A stretch of 55,969 nucleotides of DNA. Source: Massilia sp. Mn16-1_5. Its GTDB lineage: Bacteria > Pseudomonadota > Gammaproteobacteria > Burkholderiales > Burkholderiaceae_D. The translations under genes were made by a program, and so were the position numbers. The stretch covers positions 1 through 55,969 of the forward strand of contig NZ_PPXQ01000026.1 in NCBI RefSeq assembly GCF_004798585.1. Direction: 5' to 3'. The notes under the pieces were generated by a model. It did not search any database. It saw only the letters and a list, made by a program, of their open reading frames with translations, and had not been told where the DNA came from. The first letter of the stretch is position 1. Every line of letters begins with the position of its first letter. This document shows, piece by piece, positions 42,524 to 50,877 of this stretch.

Positions 42524-42937
42524 ATGGACAAGCACGACAACCACAATCACAAGCACGATCTCAAAAAGGACGAGCCGACCGGACTGGCGGGCCACAAGCA
42601 CAGCCGCGATCCGGTCACGCGCAAGGCCGAGCTGCTGCGCGAAGGCGAGTTCTACCGTGCCGGTGTTGCCTACGCTAAAGCGCAGGTAAAGCACGGCGCG
42701 CGGCCCGAAGTCATGTTACATTCTGCTCTAGACCACGCGACGTGGGCTTTGCGGGCACGGGCTGATGCTCTGCTGAAACCCACGGGCACCAGCGTCTCGG
42801 TGCTGCTGCCGTACGCGATGACCGCCTTCAATTTCGTGCGCCAGCGCCGCATGGGCAAGCAGGCCCTGGCAGGCGCCGTGCTGGCAGGCGTTGCCGGCTG
42901 GTACATGAAGAAGCGTCGCGCGCAGCAGGGATATTAA
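42524..42937 (+). CDS. Third gene of the yqjD-yqjE-like operon, function unknown
   Basis: A 137-residue protein. The N-terminus is His/Lys/Asp-rich (MDKHDNHNHKHDLKKDEPTG) and could bind metal. The middle is helical, and a short hydrophobic segment near the C-terminus (ALAGAVLAGVAGWYMKKRRA) is a tail anchor. It occupies the position of yqjK but is longer and not clearly homologous. GGGGAGGG precedes ATG 42524. A strong terminator follows. Confidence 0.82.
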   Translation: MDKHDNHNHKHDLKKDEPTGLAGHKHSRDPVTRKAELLREGEFYRAGVAYAKAQVKHGARPEVMLHSALDHATWALRARADALLKPTGTSVSVLLPYAMTAFNFVRQRRMGKQALAGAVLAGVAGWYMKKRRAQQGY

Positions 42938-43059
42938 CGGAGCCGGCATGGCGGCTCCGGCCGTCATCCGGCCGCCATTGGGCGAATACCGGTAGCGGTG
43001 GCTTCAAGGCTTCCGCTGCCGAATGTTTTTGACGGACACAGAATATGGTGGGGCTTGAG

Positions 43060-43096
43060 CGGCGTCGCAATCATTGATTGGACGCCGTCTTTTTTT
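43060..43096 (+). terminator. Strong intrinsic terminator
   Basis: CGGCGTC (43060-43066) and GACGCCG (43081-43087) pair; the loop itself pairs as CAATC/GATTG. A run of T follows to 43096. It ends the 41205-42937 group of genes. Confidence 0.9.
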
Positions 43097-43122
43097 GCCG
43101 GCAGCAAACGCGGTGCGTGCTC

Positions 43123-43476
43123 TCAGCGCGTCTGCGTCCCGGCTTCGGCCCGTGCCGCAGCCATTTCTTGCTTGTAGGTCTCCTGTGCCGCCTTCAGGCA
43201 TCCGACACGCTCCGCCGCCGGGCCCTGGGCGCAGGCGCGCTTGGCTTCGTCCAGCGCCGCGCCGATTTCCTTCTGGTGCGTGTGCCACTGCTGCTGGGCG
43301 GTCGCGTCCTCGCGGTACCAGCGCGCCGGATCACCACGAGCAATTTCCTGGGCCTGCTTGCTGGCGGCCGCCGGCGCGACCATGGCGTCGTTGCTGCTCT
43401 GGGCGCCTGCCATGCCGCCCGTACCTGCCAGCAGGCAGGCCAGCAGCAGGCGCCGCGTCAGGGTCTGTGCATTCAT
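43123..43476 (-). CDS. Small secreted protein with a C-x10-C motif
   Basis: A 117-residue protein with a signal peptide (LLLACLLAGTGGMAGAQ). The mature part is helical and ends with KRACAQGPAAERVGCLKAAQ, two Cys ten residues apart flanked by basic and Ala residues. The same spacing occurs three times in the protein at 44303-44863, so the two may be relatives. GGAGGTG precedes ATG 43476. The cysteines are probably disulfide-linked in the periplasm. No function is known to me. Confidence 0.75.
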   Translation of the reverse strand: MNAQTLTRRLLLACLLAGTGGMAGAQSSNDAMVAPAAASKQAQEIARGDPARWYREDATAQQQWHTHQKEIGAALDEAKRACAQGPAAERVGCLKAAQETYKQEMAAARAEAGTQTR

Positions 43477-43622
43477 TCTTCACCTCCGAAAAAAACAACG
43501 GGCCGGCAATGCCGGCCCGTCGGGTCTGTCAGGCGCTGCGGCAGGACGTGCCGGCCGATTCCCGGCAATATGCCAGGACCTCCAGCCTGTCCATGCGTAC
43601 GGCCGCAGTGCCCACGCCGGGA

Positions 43623-44099
43623 TCAGTAGCGGTAGACGCGGCCGTCGACCAGGCGCACGCGGTTACCCACGCGCAGGTCGTAGACGCTGTCCTGGACCAC
43701 GGTGCGGTATTCGCCGTTGTCCATGCGCACGTTGACCTGGTACATCTCCTGGCCGCCGCCTGCGTTGCGGTTCTTTTCGATGTTGTTGCCGACCATGGCG
43801 CCGCCGACACCGCCGGCCACGGTCGCCGCGGTACGGCCGCTGCCGCTGCCGATCTGGTTGCCGGCCAGCGCGCCGACCAGGGCGCCGACGACGGCGCCGC
43901 CGCCGCTCGTGCGGTTCTCGGCCTGGGTCACCTGGATCGATTCGATCACGCCGTAGCCCATCGATGAAGGGTTGGCATAGCCGCGGTCGTAGCCGTTGTT
44001 GGCATAACCACCGTTGCTATACGAAGGCGAGCTGGCGCAGCCCGAAAGCAGGGCGACGGCGGCGACGGCAGCGGCGGCGAGGGTGCGTGGTGCTTTCAT
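43623..44099 (-). CDS. Glycine-zipper 2TM lipoprotein (SlyB/PcpY-like)
   Basis: A 158-residue lipoprotein (lipobox LSGC). A Tyr/Asn/Gly-rich stretch (YSNGGYANNGYDRGYAN) leads to YGVIESIQVTQAE, then the glycine zipper (GGGAVVGALVGALAGNQIGS, AGGVGGAMVGNNIEK). A C-terminal beta region follows (YQVNVRMDNGEYRTVVQ, LRVGNRVRLVDGRVYRY). This order is that of SlyB-family outer-membrane lipoproteins. AGGAG precedes ATG 44099; an in-frame start at 44129 lacks a site. Confidence 0.92.
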   Translation of the reverse strand: MKAPRTLAAAAVAAVALLSGCASSPSYSNGGYANNGYDRGYANPSSMGYGVIESIQVTQAENRTSGGGAVVGALVGALAGNQIGSGSGRTAATVAGGVGGAMVGNNIEKNRNAGGGQEMYQVNVRMDNGEYRTVVQDSVYDLRVGNRVRLVDGRVYRY

Positions 44100-44302
44100 A
44101 TTGTTCTCCTGGCAAAAAGTGTGAGTCAAGAATACGAATCCACTTGCCCAAGGTCTGTGCGCTCACGCACGATCAATTGCTAAATTAATATTGGCTAAAC
44201 AACATGTTCTGTTGTGTTCGACAGCGAACAGAGAACGCGGCTGGATGGGCGTAAAACATCATCCAAGGTCCACGCACTGCACAGAACAAGGAGAACAAGA
44301 AC

Positions 44303-44863
44303 ATGACCACCAAACTGAAAAACGTCCACGCACTGTTGATTATCGGCGCCGCTTTGCTGTGGTCCACCCACGGCCGCGCCCAGACTGTTCCGGACGCCAA
44401 GACCGCCTACAACACGGCGCGCGACACGGCGGCCACCAACTACAAGGCGGCCCGTGCCCGCTGCGAGCTGGTCACCGGCAATCCGCGCGACGTCTGCCTG
44501 GCCGAGGCCAAGGCCGAGCGCGTGCGCGTCGAGGAAGAGGCGGGCGCCGCCTACAAGAACACCCTGAAGGCCTATACCCAGGCGCGCATGCGCATCGCCG
44601 ACGCGAACTACGACCGCGACAAGGCGCGCTGCGGCGCGGTGACGGGCAATGACCGCGACGTGTGCATCAAGCAGGCCAAGGCGACCTTGATTGCCGCCCA
44701 GGCCGATGCCACGGCGGATCGCAAGATGATCGAAGCGCGCAGCAATGCGCGTGAAGACAAACTGACGGCGGAATACCGGGTCGCACTCGAAAAGTGCGAC
44801 GCGTTTGCCGGCGCGGCGAAAGACCAGTGCGTCGACGCCGCAAAAACCGCGTACGGCAAGTGA
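44303..44863 (+). CDS. Secreted protein with three C-x10-C repeats
   Basis: A 186-residue protein with a signal peptide (cut near GRAQ). Three Cys pairs are spaced ten residues apart: CELVTGNPRDVC, CGAVTGNDRDVC and CDAFAGAAKDQC, each followed by an Ala/Lys helix and separated by about 60 residues. The repeats look like helical hairpins pinned by disulfides. AAGGAGAAC precedes ATG 44303. The protein at 43123-43476 has one such unit. Function is unknown; a periplasmic stress or scaffold role fits the surroundings. Confidence 0.82.
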   Translation: MTTKLKNVHALLIIGAALLWSTHGRAQTVPDAKTAYNTARDTAATNYKAARARCELVTGNPRDVCLAEAKAERVRVEEEAGAAYKNTLKAYTQARMRIADANYDRDKARCGAVTGNDRDVCIKQAKATLIAAQADATADRKMIEARSNAREDKLTAEYRVALEKCDAFAGAAKDQCVDAAKTAYGK

Positions 44864-44921
44864 CGTACCGGAATCGCTCACCTGAGCATTGACTTTGACC
44901 ATAGACAGAAAGGGATACATC

Positions 44922-45236
44922 ATGAAAATCACCCAACGCCTTGCTACCGCCATCTTCACCGGCGCGCTCGCCTTCACCATGGTCGGCTGCGCTTCGGGCC
45001 CACAGAAGGAAAGCGCCGGTGAGTTCGTCGACGACAGCGTCATCACCGCCAAGGTGAAGGCCGCCTTCGCCGCCGACCCACAAGTCAAGGCAACCGAGAT
45101 CAACGTCGAAACCTTCAAGGGCGACGTCCAGCTGTCGGGCTTCGTGGCCCAGCCTGCCGACGCACAGAAAGCCGTCGAGGTTGCACGTGGCGTGAAGGGT
45201 GTAACATCGGTCAAGAACGACATCCGCGTGAAGTAA
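44922..45236 (+). CDS. BON-domain lipoprotein, second copy
   Basis: A 104-residue lipoprotein (lipobox MVGC). One BON domain: FVDDSVITAKVKAAFAADPQ, then INVETFKGDVQLSGFVAQP and VKGVTSVKNDIRVK. It has the same length and layout as the protein encoded at 37141-37455. ATG 44922 is preceded by an AGAAAGGGA site. It is 58 bp after the C-x10-C repeat gene and 46 bp before the AI-2E family gene, so all three could be one unit. Confidence 0.93.
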   Translation: MKITQRLATAIFTGALAFTMVGCASGPQKESAGEFVDDSVITAKVKAAFAADPQVKATEINVETFKGDVQLSGFVAQPADAQKAVEVARGVKGVTSVKNDIRVK

Positions 45237-45282
45237 TCCCAGCCGCTGGGCGGCGGTCCGGCAACTTTTAATCGGCAAACAC

Positions 45283-46542
45283 ATGCATCTCGCCAGTCCA
45301 GGTTCGGCTCAAGCCGAGCCGAACAAGCCCGCCGCCCCAGAGGCACCCTCGGCCGCTACACTTGCTACGGCCGACATCGTCCAGCCGGAGATCCACTCCG
45401 GCCCGGGCGATGACCTGACCCTGCATTCCGGCGGCCTGCGCCTGCCCATCCATGTCAATGCCCGCGGACTCTCGCTCGGCATCCTGGCCACCGTGGCCTT
45501 CGTGTTCGCCCTGCAATGGGCCCAGAAATTCTTCGTGCCGCTCCTGCTCGGCATCTTCATCGCCTATACGCTCAGCCCCCTCGTGCGCTGGCTCGAACGT
45601 ATCCACATCAAGCGCGTCATCGGCGCCACCCTCGTCACCGCCATCCTGATCGGCGGACTGGGTGCGACCCTGTATCGGCTGCAGGACGAATTCTTCAACA
45701 TCATCGACGAGCTGCCGACGCTCACCCACAAGGTGACCAAGCTGCTCACCAGCGCGGCCAGCGGCGGCTCGACTTTCCAGCAGGTGCAAAAGGCCGCCGC
45801 CGAGATCGAACAGGCCACGGCCAACGTCGGCCAGAACAAGGACGCGCGCCTGATCCAACGCCGTCCGACGCTGTCGCAACCGCATTCGTCGGCGTTTCGC
45901 ATCACCGACTGGCTGCTCGCGGGCTCCGTCGGGCTGGCCTCCTTCATCACCCAGGCCACTATGGTCCTGTTTCTCGTGTTCTTCCTGCTGCTGGCGGGGG
46001 ATACCTTCAAGCGCAAACTGGTCAAGCTGACCGGCCCTTCGCTGACACGCAAGAAAGTGACGGTCCACATCCTGGACGACATCAACACCACGGTCCAGAA
46101 CTACATGTTCATGCTGCTGGTGACGAACATCCTGCTGGCGCTGATGATGTGGGTGGCGTTGCGCGCGATCGGCCTGGAAAACGCGGGCGCCTGGGCCATC
46201 TTCGCCGGGGTGACCCACATCATGCCGTACTTCGGGCCGCTCCTGATCACCACCGCCACCGGCCTAGTCGCCTTCCTGCAGTTCGAATCCCTGCGCATGG
46301 TGATCCTCGTGGCCGGCGCCTCGATGGGCATCGCCACCTTGGTCGGCATGGTGGTCGCTACCTGGATGACGGGCAAGATCGCCAAGATGAACCCGGCGGC
46401 CGTGTTCGTCAGCCTGCTGTTCTGGGGCTGGCTGTGGGGTATGTGGGGCTTGTTGCTCGGTGTGCCGGTCGTCATGATCCTCAAGACGGTGGCCGAGCGG
46501 GTCGAAGGGATGGAGTTCGTGGCGGAGCTGCTGGGCGAGTAG
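45283..46542 (+). CDS. AI-2E family (PerM-type) transporter
   Basis: A 419-residue polytopic protein. After a polar N-terminus of about 60 residues come helices LGILATVAFVFALQWAQKFF and VPLLLGIFIAYTLSPLVRWL, the family's opening pair. The conserved C-terminal core follows: ITQATMVLFLVFFLLLAGD, then AIFAGVTHIMPYFGPLL and GMWGLLLGVPVVMILK. The family includes AI-2 exporters and sodium/proton antiporters; the substrate here is unknown. The ribosome site is weak, so it may depend on upstream translation. It ends near a perfect hairpin repeat. Confidence 0.92.
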   Translation: MHLASPGSAQAEPNKPAAPEAPSAATLATADIVQPEIHSGPGDDLTLHSGGLRLPIHVNARGLSLGILATVAFVFALQWAQKFFVPLLLGIFIAYTLSPLVRWLERIHIKRVIGATLVTAILIGGLGATLYRLQDEFFNIIDELPTLTHKVTKLLTSAASGGSTFQQVQKAAAEIEQATANVGQNKDARLIQRRPTLSQPHSSAFRITDWLLAGSVGLASFITQATMVLFLVFFLLLAGDTFKRKLVKLTGPSLTRKKVTVHILDDINTTVQNYMFMLLVTNILLALMMWVALRAIGLENAGAWAIFAGVTHIMPYFGPLLITTATGLVAFLQFESLRMVILVAGASMGIATLVGMVVATWMTGKIAKMNPAAVFVSLLFWGWLWGMWGLLLGVPVVMILKTVAERVEGMEFVAELLGE

Positions 46543-46573
46543 TGGCCGGGTGCTCAAGGACACGTAAAAACGC

Positions 46574-46620
46574 GTGCGCATGAATGCGCACCCTACCGAA
46601 GGGTGCGCATTCATGCGCAC
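46574..46620. repeat. Perfect 21-bp hairpin repeat of the GTAGGGTG type, copy 3
   Basis: The left arm 46574-46594 and right arm 46600-46620 are exact inverted copies (arm contains GTGCGCATGAATGCGCACC) around the five-base loop ACCGA. On the minus strand it reads GTAGGGTGCGC, matching the heads of the copies near 17618 and 23299. It lies 31 bp after the AI-2E gene. Confidence 0.75.
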
Positions 46621-46652
46621 GCTGTCGGACCTTCGATCATTCGTACGTTAAA

Positions 46653-46688
46653 AAAACGGCGCGGACCCAACCGGATCCGCGCCGTTTT
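46653..46688. terminator. Bidirectional intrinsic terminator
   Basis: AAAACGGCGCGGA (46653-46665) and TCCGCGCCGTTTT (46676-46688) form a 13-pair stem with A/T runs at both ends. It separates the AI-2E gene (+) and the BrkB-type gene (-). Confidence 0.92.
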
Positions 46689-46701
46689 CGCTTGACTACG
46701 C

Positions 46702-47646
46702 TTAATTACGCTCCGGCCAAGTCATTCGCTTGACGTTCTTGCCACCGGTCTCGTGGTCCGGCTTGTGCTTCAGGCTGCCCAGCTGCAGCGCGTACTGGCG
46801 GGCGAACTCGGCGCCGAGGAAAAAGATCTGTGCCGAGTAATACACCCAGAGCAGCAGGGCGATCAGCGAGCCGGCGGCCCCGAAGCTGCTCGCAGCGCCG
46901 CTGTTGCCGATGTACAGGCCGATCGCGAATTTGCCCAGCGTGAACATGGCCGCGGTACCCAGCGCCCCGACGATCACGTCGTGCCAGGACAGCTTGATGC
47001 GCGGCAGCAGCTTGTAGATCACGCCGAACATGGTCGAGATCACCAGGAAGCCGATGCAGGAGGAGATCCAGCCGAGGATCACGGCGGAATCCTTCCACAT
47101 GCCGCCGATATAGTTTTCGACCACGGCCATCGCCGCGCTGATCACCAGCGACACCAGCAGCAGGAAGCCCAGCACCAGGATCAGGCCGAAGGACAGCACG
47201 CGGGTGCGGATCGTGTCCCACATGCCGGCGTCCTTCGGTGCCGGCACGTCCCAGATCTCGTCCAAGCTGTCCTTCAGCTCGGCGAACATGCTGGTGGCGC
47301 CAACCAGCAGCAGCACACCGGCGATGATGGTTGCCATCATGCCGCTTTCCTTGTCACGGGCACCCGCCAGGATCGCCTGGATGGTTTCCGCGCCTTCCTT
47401 GCCGACCAGTCCGCGCAATTCGTTGAGCAGCTGACCCTGCGCGGCTTCGGCGCCGTAGAAGAAGCCGGCGACCGCGATCACCAGCACCAGGATCGGCGCC
47501 ATCGAGAACAGCGTATAGAACGCCAGGGCGGCACCCTTGCTGGCGGCGCGGTGGGCCAGCCACTCGGTCACCGCGCACTTCATGATATGGAACACCTGGC
47601 GCGGGGAGGGAATCCACTGCTTTTTGTCTTTGTCGTCCTTGTCCAT
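46702..47646 (-). CDS. YihY/BrkB family inner-membrane protein
   Basis: A 314-residue protein. The family signature is present: HRAASKGAALAFYTLFSMAP and ILVLVIAVAGFFYGAEAA near the N-terminus, six or so helices in all, and the C-terminal GSLIALLLWVYYSAQIFFLG with EFARQYA. These proteins, formerly called RNase BN, are membrane proteins of uncertain transport function. The N-terminus is unusually rich in Asp/Lys (MDKDDKDKKQW). It is monocistronic, with a long structured leader upstream. Confidence 0.94.
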   Translation of the reverse strand: MDKDDKDKKQWIPSPRQVFHIMKCAVTEWLAHRAASKGAALAFYTLFSMAPILVLVIAVAGFFYGAEAAQGQLLNELRGLVGKEGAETIQAILAGARDKESGMMATIIAGVLLLVGATSMFAELKDSLDEIWDVPAPKDAGMWDTIRTRVLSFGLILVLGFLLLVSLVISAAMAVVENYIGGMWKDSAVILGWISSCIGFLVISTMFGVIYKLLPRIKLSWHDVIVGALGTAAMFTLGKFAIGLYIGNSGAASSFGAAGSLIALLLWVYYSAQIFFLGAEFARQYALQLGSLKHKPDHETGGKNVKRMTWPERN

Positions 47647-47669
47647 ACCGATTCTCCGTGAAATGGAAA

Positions 47670-47733
47670 AGGGGTACCGGACCCCTGTTCAACCTGTCGT
47701 CGCGAGACGTTGGTTGACCGGACCAGTACCCCT
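47670..47733 (-). promoter_or_regulatory. Structured leader hairpin upstream of the BrkB-type gene
   Basis: A 64-base imperfect palindrome: AGGGGTACCGG at one end against CCGG and GTACCCCT at the other, continuing inward through CAACC/GGTTG to GTC/GAC around the centre. It lies 24 to 87 bases before the start at 47646. It could be a leader regulatory structure, or a terminator-like end for the ompA gene, though that gene points the same way and ends nearer 47803. Confidence 0.4.
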
Positions 47734-47802
47734 CAGGCCGCGCATTCCGGCGCGGCGTCGCACGACTCCGCCTCATGGGCGGAGCGGCGGCTGAGATGCC
47801 GA

Positions 47803-48834
47803 TTACTGAACGCGCTTTTCGATCGTGATCTGCTCGACTTCGACGCGGCGGTTCGGTTCCAGGCACTTGATCAGGGCTGCACGGTTCTTCTCGGTGCAGG
47901 TCACGACCGGGTTGGCTTCACCCTTGCCGTAGGCCTTCAGGCGGCCACCGTCGACACCCTTGCCGACCAGGTATTCACGCACGGCGTCGGCACGGCGCTG
48001 CGACAGCTTCAGGTTGTACTTTTCCGAACCCAGGCGGTCGGCGTAGCCGCTGATGTCGACGTCGGTGATGCTCGGGTCGGCTTGCAGGGCGGCGGCGATC
48101 TCGTCCAGCTTAGGCTGCGGCATGTTCAGGTTGGCGCTGTCGAACGCGAACAGTTCGGTTGCCGACAGGGTGACCTTCTCGAAGCGTGCCGGCGGCGGAG
48201 CGACCGGTGCCGGTGCTGGTGCCGGTGCTGGAGCCGGTGCCTCGACGACCGGGGCTGGAGCCGGTGCCGGTGGTGCTGGCGGCGGGTTGAAGGCGTAGTT
48301 CAGGCCGACGGTGATGTACTTGTTGTTAGGCTTGTTAAAGCCGAACTCCTCGTCGTGGCGCAGGTTGCTCTTGACCGAACGGATGTCGGCCTGCAGCGAC
48401 CACTGCGGAGTCAGGGTTGCCTGGACACCGATACCGCCGGTCCAGTATGGGGAGTTGTGGCTCACGTTACGCAGCGGGTTCTGCACCTTGTCGCGCTCGA
48501 CGCCGAGGCCGAGCAGGACGTATGGGCGAATACGGTTACGCGACAGCATCAGCAGCCCGTCCACACCCAGCAGGGTCTGGTTGTAACGAGCCGGACCATT
48601 TTCGGTGCGAACGTGCGAACCGCCGATCTGGACGTCCCAGTACTGGTTCACCGGCTTACCGAACTTCAGGCCACCGCCCCAGTCTTTTTCGCTATTGGTG
48701 CCAAAATCGGCGTCCGGCTTCATGCCGACGACGCTCGGCTGGATGTACCAGGACGGATTGATTTCTTGGGCCAGCGCGGAGCCAGCGGCGCAGAGCATGG
48801 CCACGGCCAGGGCGATCTTCTTCGTATTGTTCAC
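47803..48834 (-). CDS. OmpA-family outer-membrane protein
   Basis: A 343-residue porin-like protein. Signal peptide (cut after GSALAQ), an N-terminal eight-stranded barrel (about 25-180; WYIQPSVVGMKPDADF, ITVGLNYAF at its end), a striking Pro/Ala hinge (PPPAPPAPAPAPVVEAPAPA and on), and a C-terminal OmpA domain (ELFAFDSANLNMPQPKLDEI, DISGYADRLGSEKYNLKLSQ, CLEPNRRVEVEQ). The start codon is GTG (48832-48834) with GGGAG eight bases upstream. It links the outer membrane to peptidoglycan and is probably abundant. Confidence 0.95.
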   Translation of the reverse strand: MNNTKKIALAVAMLCAAGSALAQEINPSWYIQPSVVGMKPDADFGTNSEKDWGGGLKFGKPVNQYWDVQIGGSHVRTENGPARYNQTLLGVDGLLMLSRNRIRPYVLLGLGVERDKVQNPLRNVSHNSPYWTGGIGVQATLTPQWSLQADIRSVKSNLRHDEEFGFNKPNNKYITVGLNYAFNPPPAPPAPAPAPVVEAPAPAPAPAPAPVAPPPARFEKVTLSATELFAFDSANLNMPQPKLDEIAAALQADPSITDVDISGYADRLGSEKYNLKLSQRRADAVREYLVGKGVDGGRLKAYGKGEANPVVTCTEKNRAALIKCLEPNRRVEVEQITIEKRVQ

Positions 48835-49304
48835 AGGAAACTCCCATAAGTTGAAAGGTAGGGTGACATCGCGTGCTTGAAACAGTGATGTTGGACGAAT
48901 AATAAGGGCTGGGGTTCCGGAACCTCGGTGCGCTAGCGCACCTACTCATACTGATGAGTGGCAGATCTGCAACATCTATGTCGCCGCCGAAAAATCGGCC
49001 TCTATATAGAAGGCATGTCGATTTTGATGTAAATTTATTAAAGATTTCAAAAAGAAAAAATTTCTTAAAAGCGTTGTATTTTTGCGACAAGCAAGCGTGC
49101 GCACAGCGGTGTTGATTCTGTGCAAAGAAGAAATTTCAAAAATGCTTGGAGGAATTTTGCCAATGTGGGCTGGCGCACAGACCGGCCGGGCTGACGCAGG
49201 CAATCTTGAGGCCAGTTAAGCGGAACCCGAGGTGTTGTCAGAGTGTCAGACCACACACAGCGACCCGGACCTCCCAGTCTCTCTCTCTATTGGAGTACAC
49301 CAAC
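48835..49304. other. 470-bp intergenic region between divergent ompA and the winged-helix gene
   Basis: No credible gene in either direction. The ompA-proximal part holds three palindromes (48913-48958). The centre (about 49010-49150) is markedly AT-rich for this genome and probably holds the promoters of both genes. The last 60 bases hold the leader of the gene at 49305, with a pyrimidine run at 49278-49287. Confidence 0.6.
48913..48958. promoter_or_regulatory. Three adjacent palindromes upstream of ompA
   Basis: GGTTCCGGAACC (48913-48924), GGTGCGCTAGCGCACC (48927-48942) and CTCAT-ACTG-ATGAG (48945-48958) follow one another within 46 bases, 80 to 125 bases before the ompA start. They may be operators or successive leader hairpins that affect mRNA stability, as is known for enterobacterial ompA leaders. 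Confidence 0.5.
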
Positions 49305-49910
49305 ATGCATGCAACGACCCATCACAACGCGGTGCAAGGCGACGTAGGCGCAGTGCACACTTCCAGCAATTCAGCGCTGATCGAACGCGTCCCGCCACAG
49401 CCGACCGAACGCGCCCCTATCTCCCTGGCGCCGATCGAGCGTGTGCGGTCGACTTCTGCCACGCAGCGTCGGATCGAGAACATGCAAAAGCTGATCAACG
49501 AACTGTCGACCCACGAAATGCTGGCCGACGAGATCGCCTGGTTCCTGAAATTCTCGCCGTCGGGCGCCCGCAAGTACATCCGCGACCTGCGCGAAGCCGG
49601 CGTGATCGAACTGGCGCGCTACATCGAAGGCACCGCCACCTACCTGGGCAAGGCCGTCTACCAGATCTGCCCCGACCAGGAGCGTGTCAAGGCCTTCCTC
49701 GCCGCCATCTGCCAGCCGAAGCGCGAAGGCGCCGCCCCGCGCAAGGAGCGTCCTGGCCTGCGCGAGCAGAGCATGGCCGGCAGCGGCCGCCACTTCCACA
49801 TCCTGGCCGACGACACCCACTACGCGATCCGCGTGAACCGCAGCCCGGTCACCCGCGATCCGCTCGTCGCCGCCCTGTTCGGTCCGGCACCTAGCCAGAT
49901 CGGCAAGTAA
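49305..49910 (+). CDS. Winged-helix DNA-binding protein of unknown role
   Basis: A 201-residue protein. The N-terminal 50 residues are polar and possibly disordered. A helix-turn-helix is seen in MQKLINELSTHEMLADEIAW, FLKFSPSGARKYIRDLREAG and VIELARYIEGTATYLGKAVY (wing). The C-terminus repeats a basic and then hydrophobic pattern (HYAIRVNRSPVTRDPLVAAL). TTGGAG lies ten bases before ATG 49305. Regulatory targets are unknown; divergent ompA is one. A strong terminator follows. Confidence 0.8.
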   Translation: MHATTHHNAVQGDVGAVHTSSNSALIERVPPQPTERAPISLAPIERVRSTSATQRRIENMQKLINELSTHEMLADEIAWFLKFSPSGARKYIRDLREAGVIELARYIEGTATYLGKAVYQICPDQERVKAFLAAICQPKREGAAPRKERPGLREQSMAGSGRHFHILADDTHYAIRVNRSPVTRDPLVAALFGPAPSQIGK

Positions 49911-49982
49911 GTCACCCTGCCGGAACGGTCCACGGTGGAGACCCGGGGCCCGCTTCCGTAACCGACGATCGCTGTCGTCATG

Positions 49983-50011
49983 CAAACGCCGCGCATTTTG
50001 CGCGGCGTTTG
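49983..50011. terminator. Intrinsic terminator
   Basis: CAAACGCCGCGCA (49983-49995), loop TTT, TGCGCGGCGTTTG (49999-50011). Perfect 13-pair stem between the winged-helix gene and the peroxiredoxin gene. Confidence 0.85.
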
Positions 50012-50105
50012 TCGTTTACACCCACAACATTGAAAACCCGGCAACAAGCCCCACCTGCGGGCGAAGCGGTCACCATGCCGCATCACTCACCCACAAGGAG
50101 GCTCC

Positions 50106-50849
50106 ATGCTGCCAAGCGCCGAATCGCTGGAAGGAAAACCCGTACCCCAGGTCACGTTCAAGGCGCGCCCCGACAACCAGTGGCGCGACCTGACGAGCGA
50201 CGAGCTGTTCAAGGGCAAGACCGTCGTCGTGTTTTCCCTGCCGGGCGCCTACACGCCCACCTGTTCCTCGACTCATTTGCCGCGTTATAACGAACTGGCG
50301 CAGGTCTTGCGCGAGAACGGCGTCGACGACATCCTGTGCTTGTCGGTGAACGATGCCTTCGTGATGAACGAGTGGAAAACGGGCCAGGAAGCGGAGGGCA
50401 TCACCTTCGTCCCCGACGGCAACGGCGACTTTGCGCGCGGCATGGGCATGCTGGTCGACAAACGCGATCTCGGCTTCGGCATGCGCTCCTGGCGCTACTC
50501 GATGCTGGTGCGCGACGGCGTCATCGAAAAAATGTTCATCGAGGAAGAGGGCGAGGACGACCCGTTCAAGGTCTCGGATGCCGATACCATGCTCCGTTAT
50601 ATCAATCCCGAGGCGCGCGCTCCGGAGCCGATCGTCATGTTCTCGCGCCCCGGCTGCCCGTTCTGCGCGCGCGCCAAGGCGGCGCTGAAGGAGCGGCGCC
50701 TGCGGTATACCGATATTTCGCAAGACCAGAAAATCACCAGCGGGGTGCTGCGCGCCATTACCGGCCGCATGACCTGGCCGCAAGTATTCATCGGCGGGCG
50801 CCTGATCGGCGGGGCCGACGAGCTCGACGCGCACCTGGCGGGCGCATGA
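50106..50849 (+). CDS. Peroxiredoxin 5-glutaredoxin hybrid peroxidase
   Basis: A 247-residue fusion. The N-terminal peroxiredoxin-5 domain (about 1-160) has VFSLPGAYTPTCSSTHLPRY with the peroxidatic Cys. The C-terminal glutaredoxin (about 170-247) has FSRPGCPFCARAKAAL with the CPFC active site and TWPQVFIGGRLIGG. Such hybrids (known from Haemophilus and many proteobacteria) reduce hydroperoxides with glutathione without a separate reductant protein. AAGGAGG precedes ATG 50106. It is followed 28 bp later by mtfA. Confidence 0.96.
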   Translation: MLPSAESLEGKPVPQVTFKARPDNQWRDLTSDELFKGKTVVVFSLPGAYTPTCSSTHLPRYNELAQVLRENGVDDILCLSVNDAFVMNEWKTGQEAEGITFVPDGNGDFARGMGMLVDKRDLGFGMRSWRYSMLVRDGVIEKMFIEEEGEDDPFKVSDADTMLRYINPEARAPEPIVMFSRPGCPFCARAKAALKERRLRYTDISQDQKITSGVLRAITGRMTWPQVFIGGRLIGGADELDAHLAGA

Positions 50850-50877
50850 ACGGCACAAGCTGGACGAAGGTGCTCTG

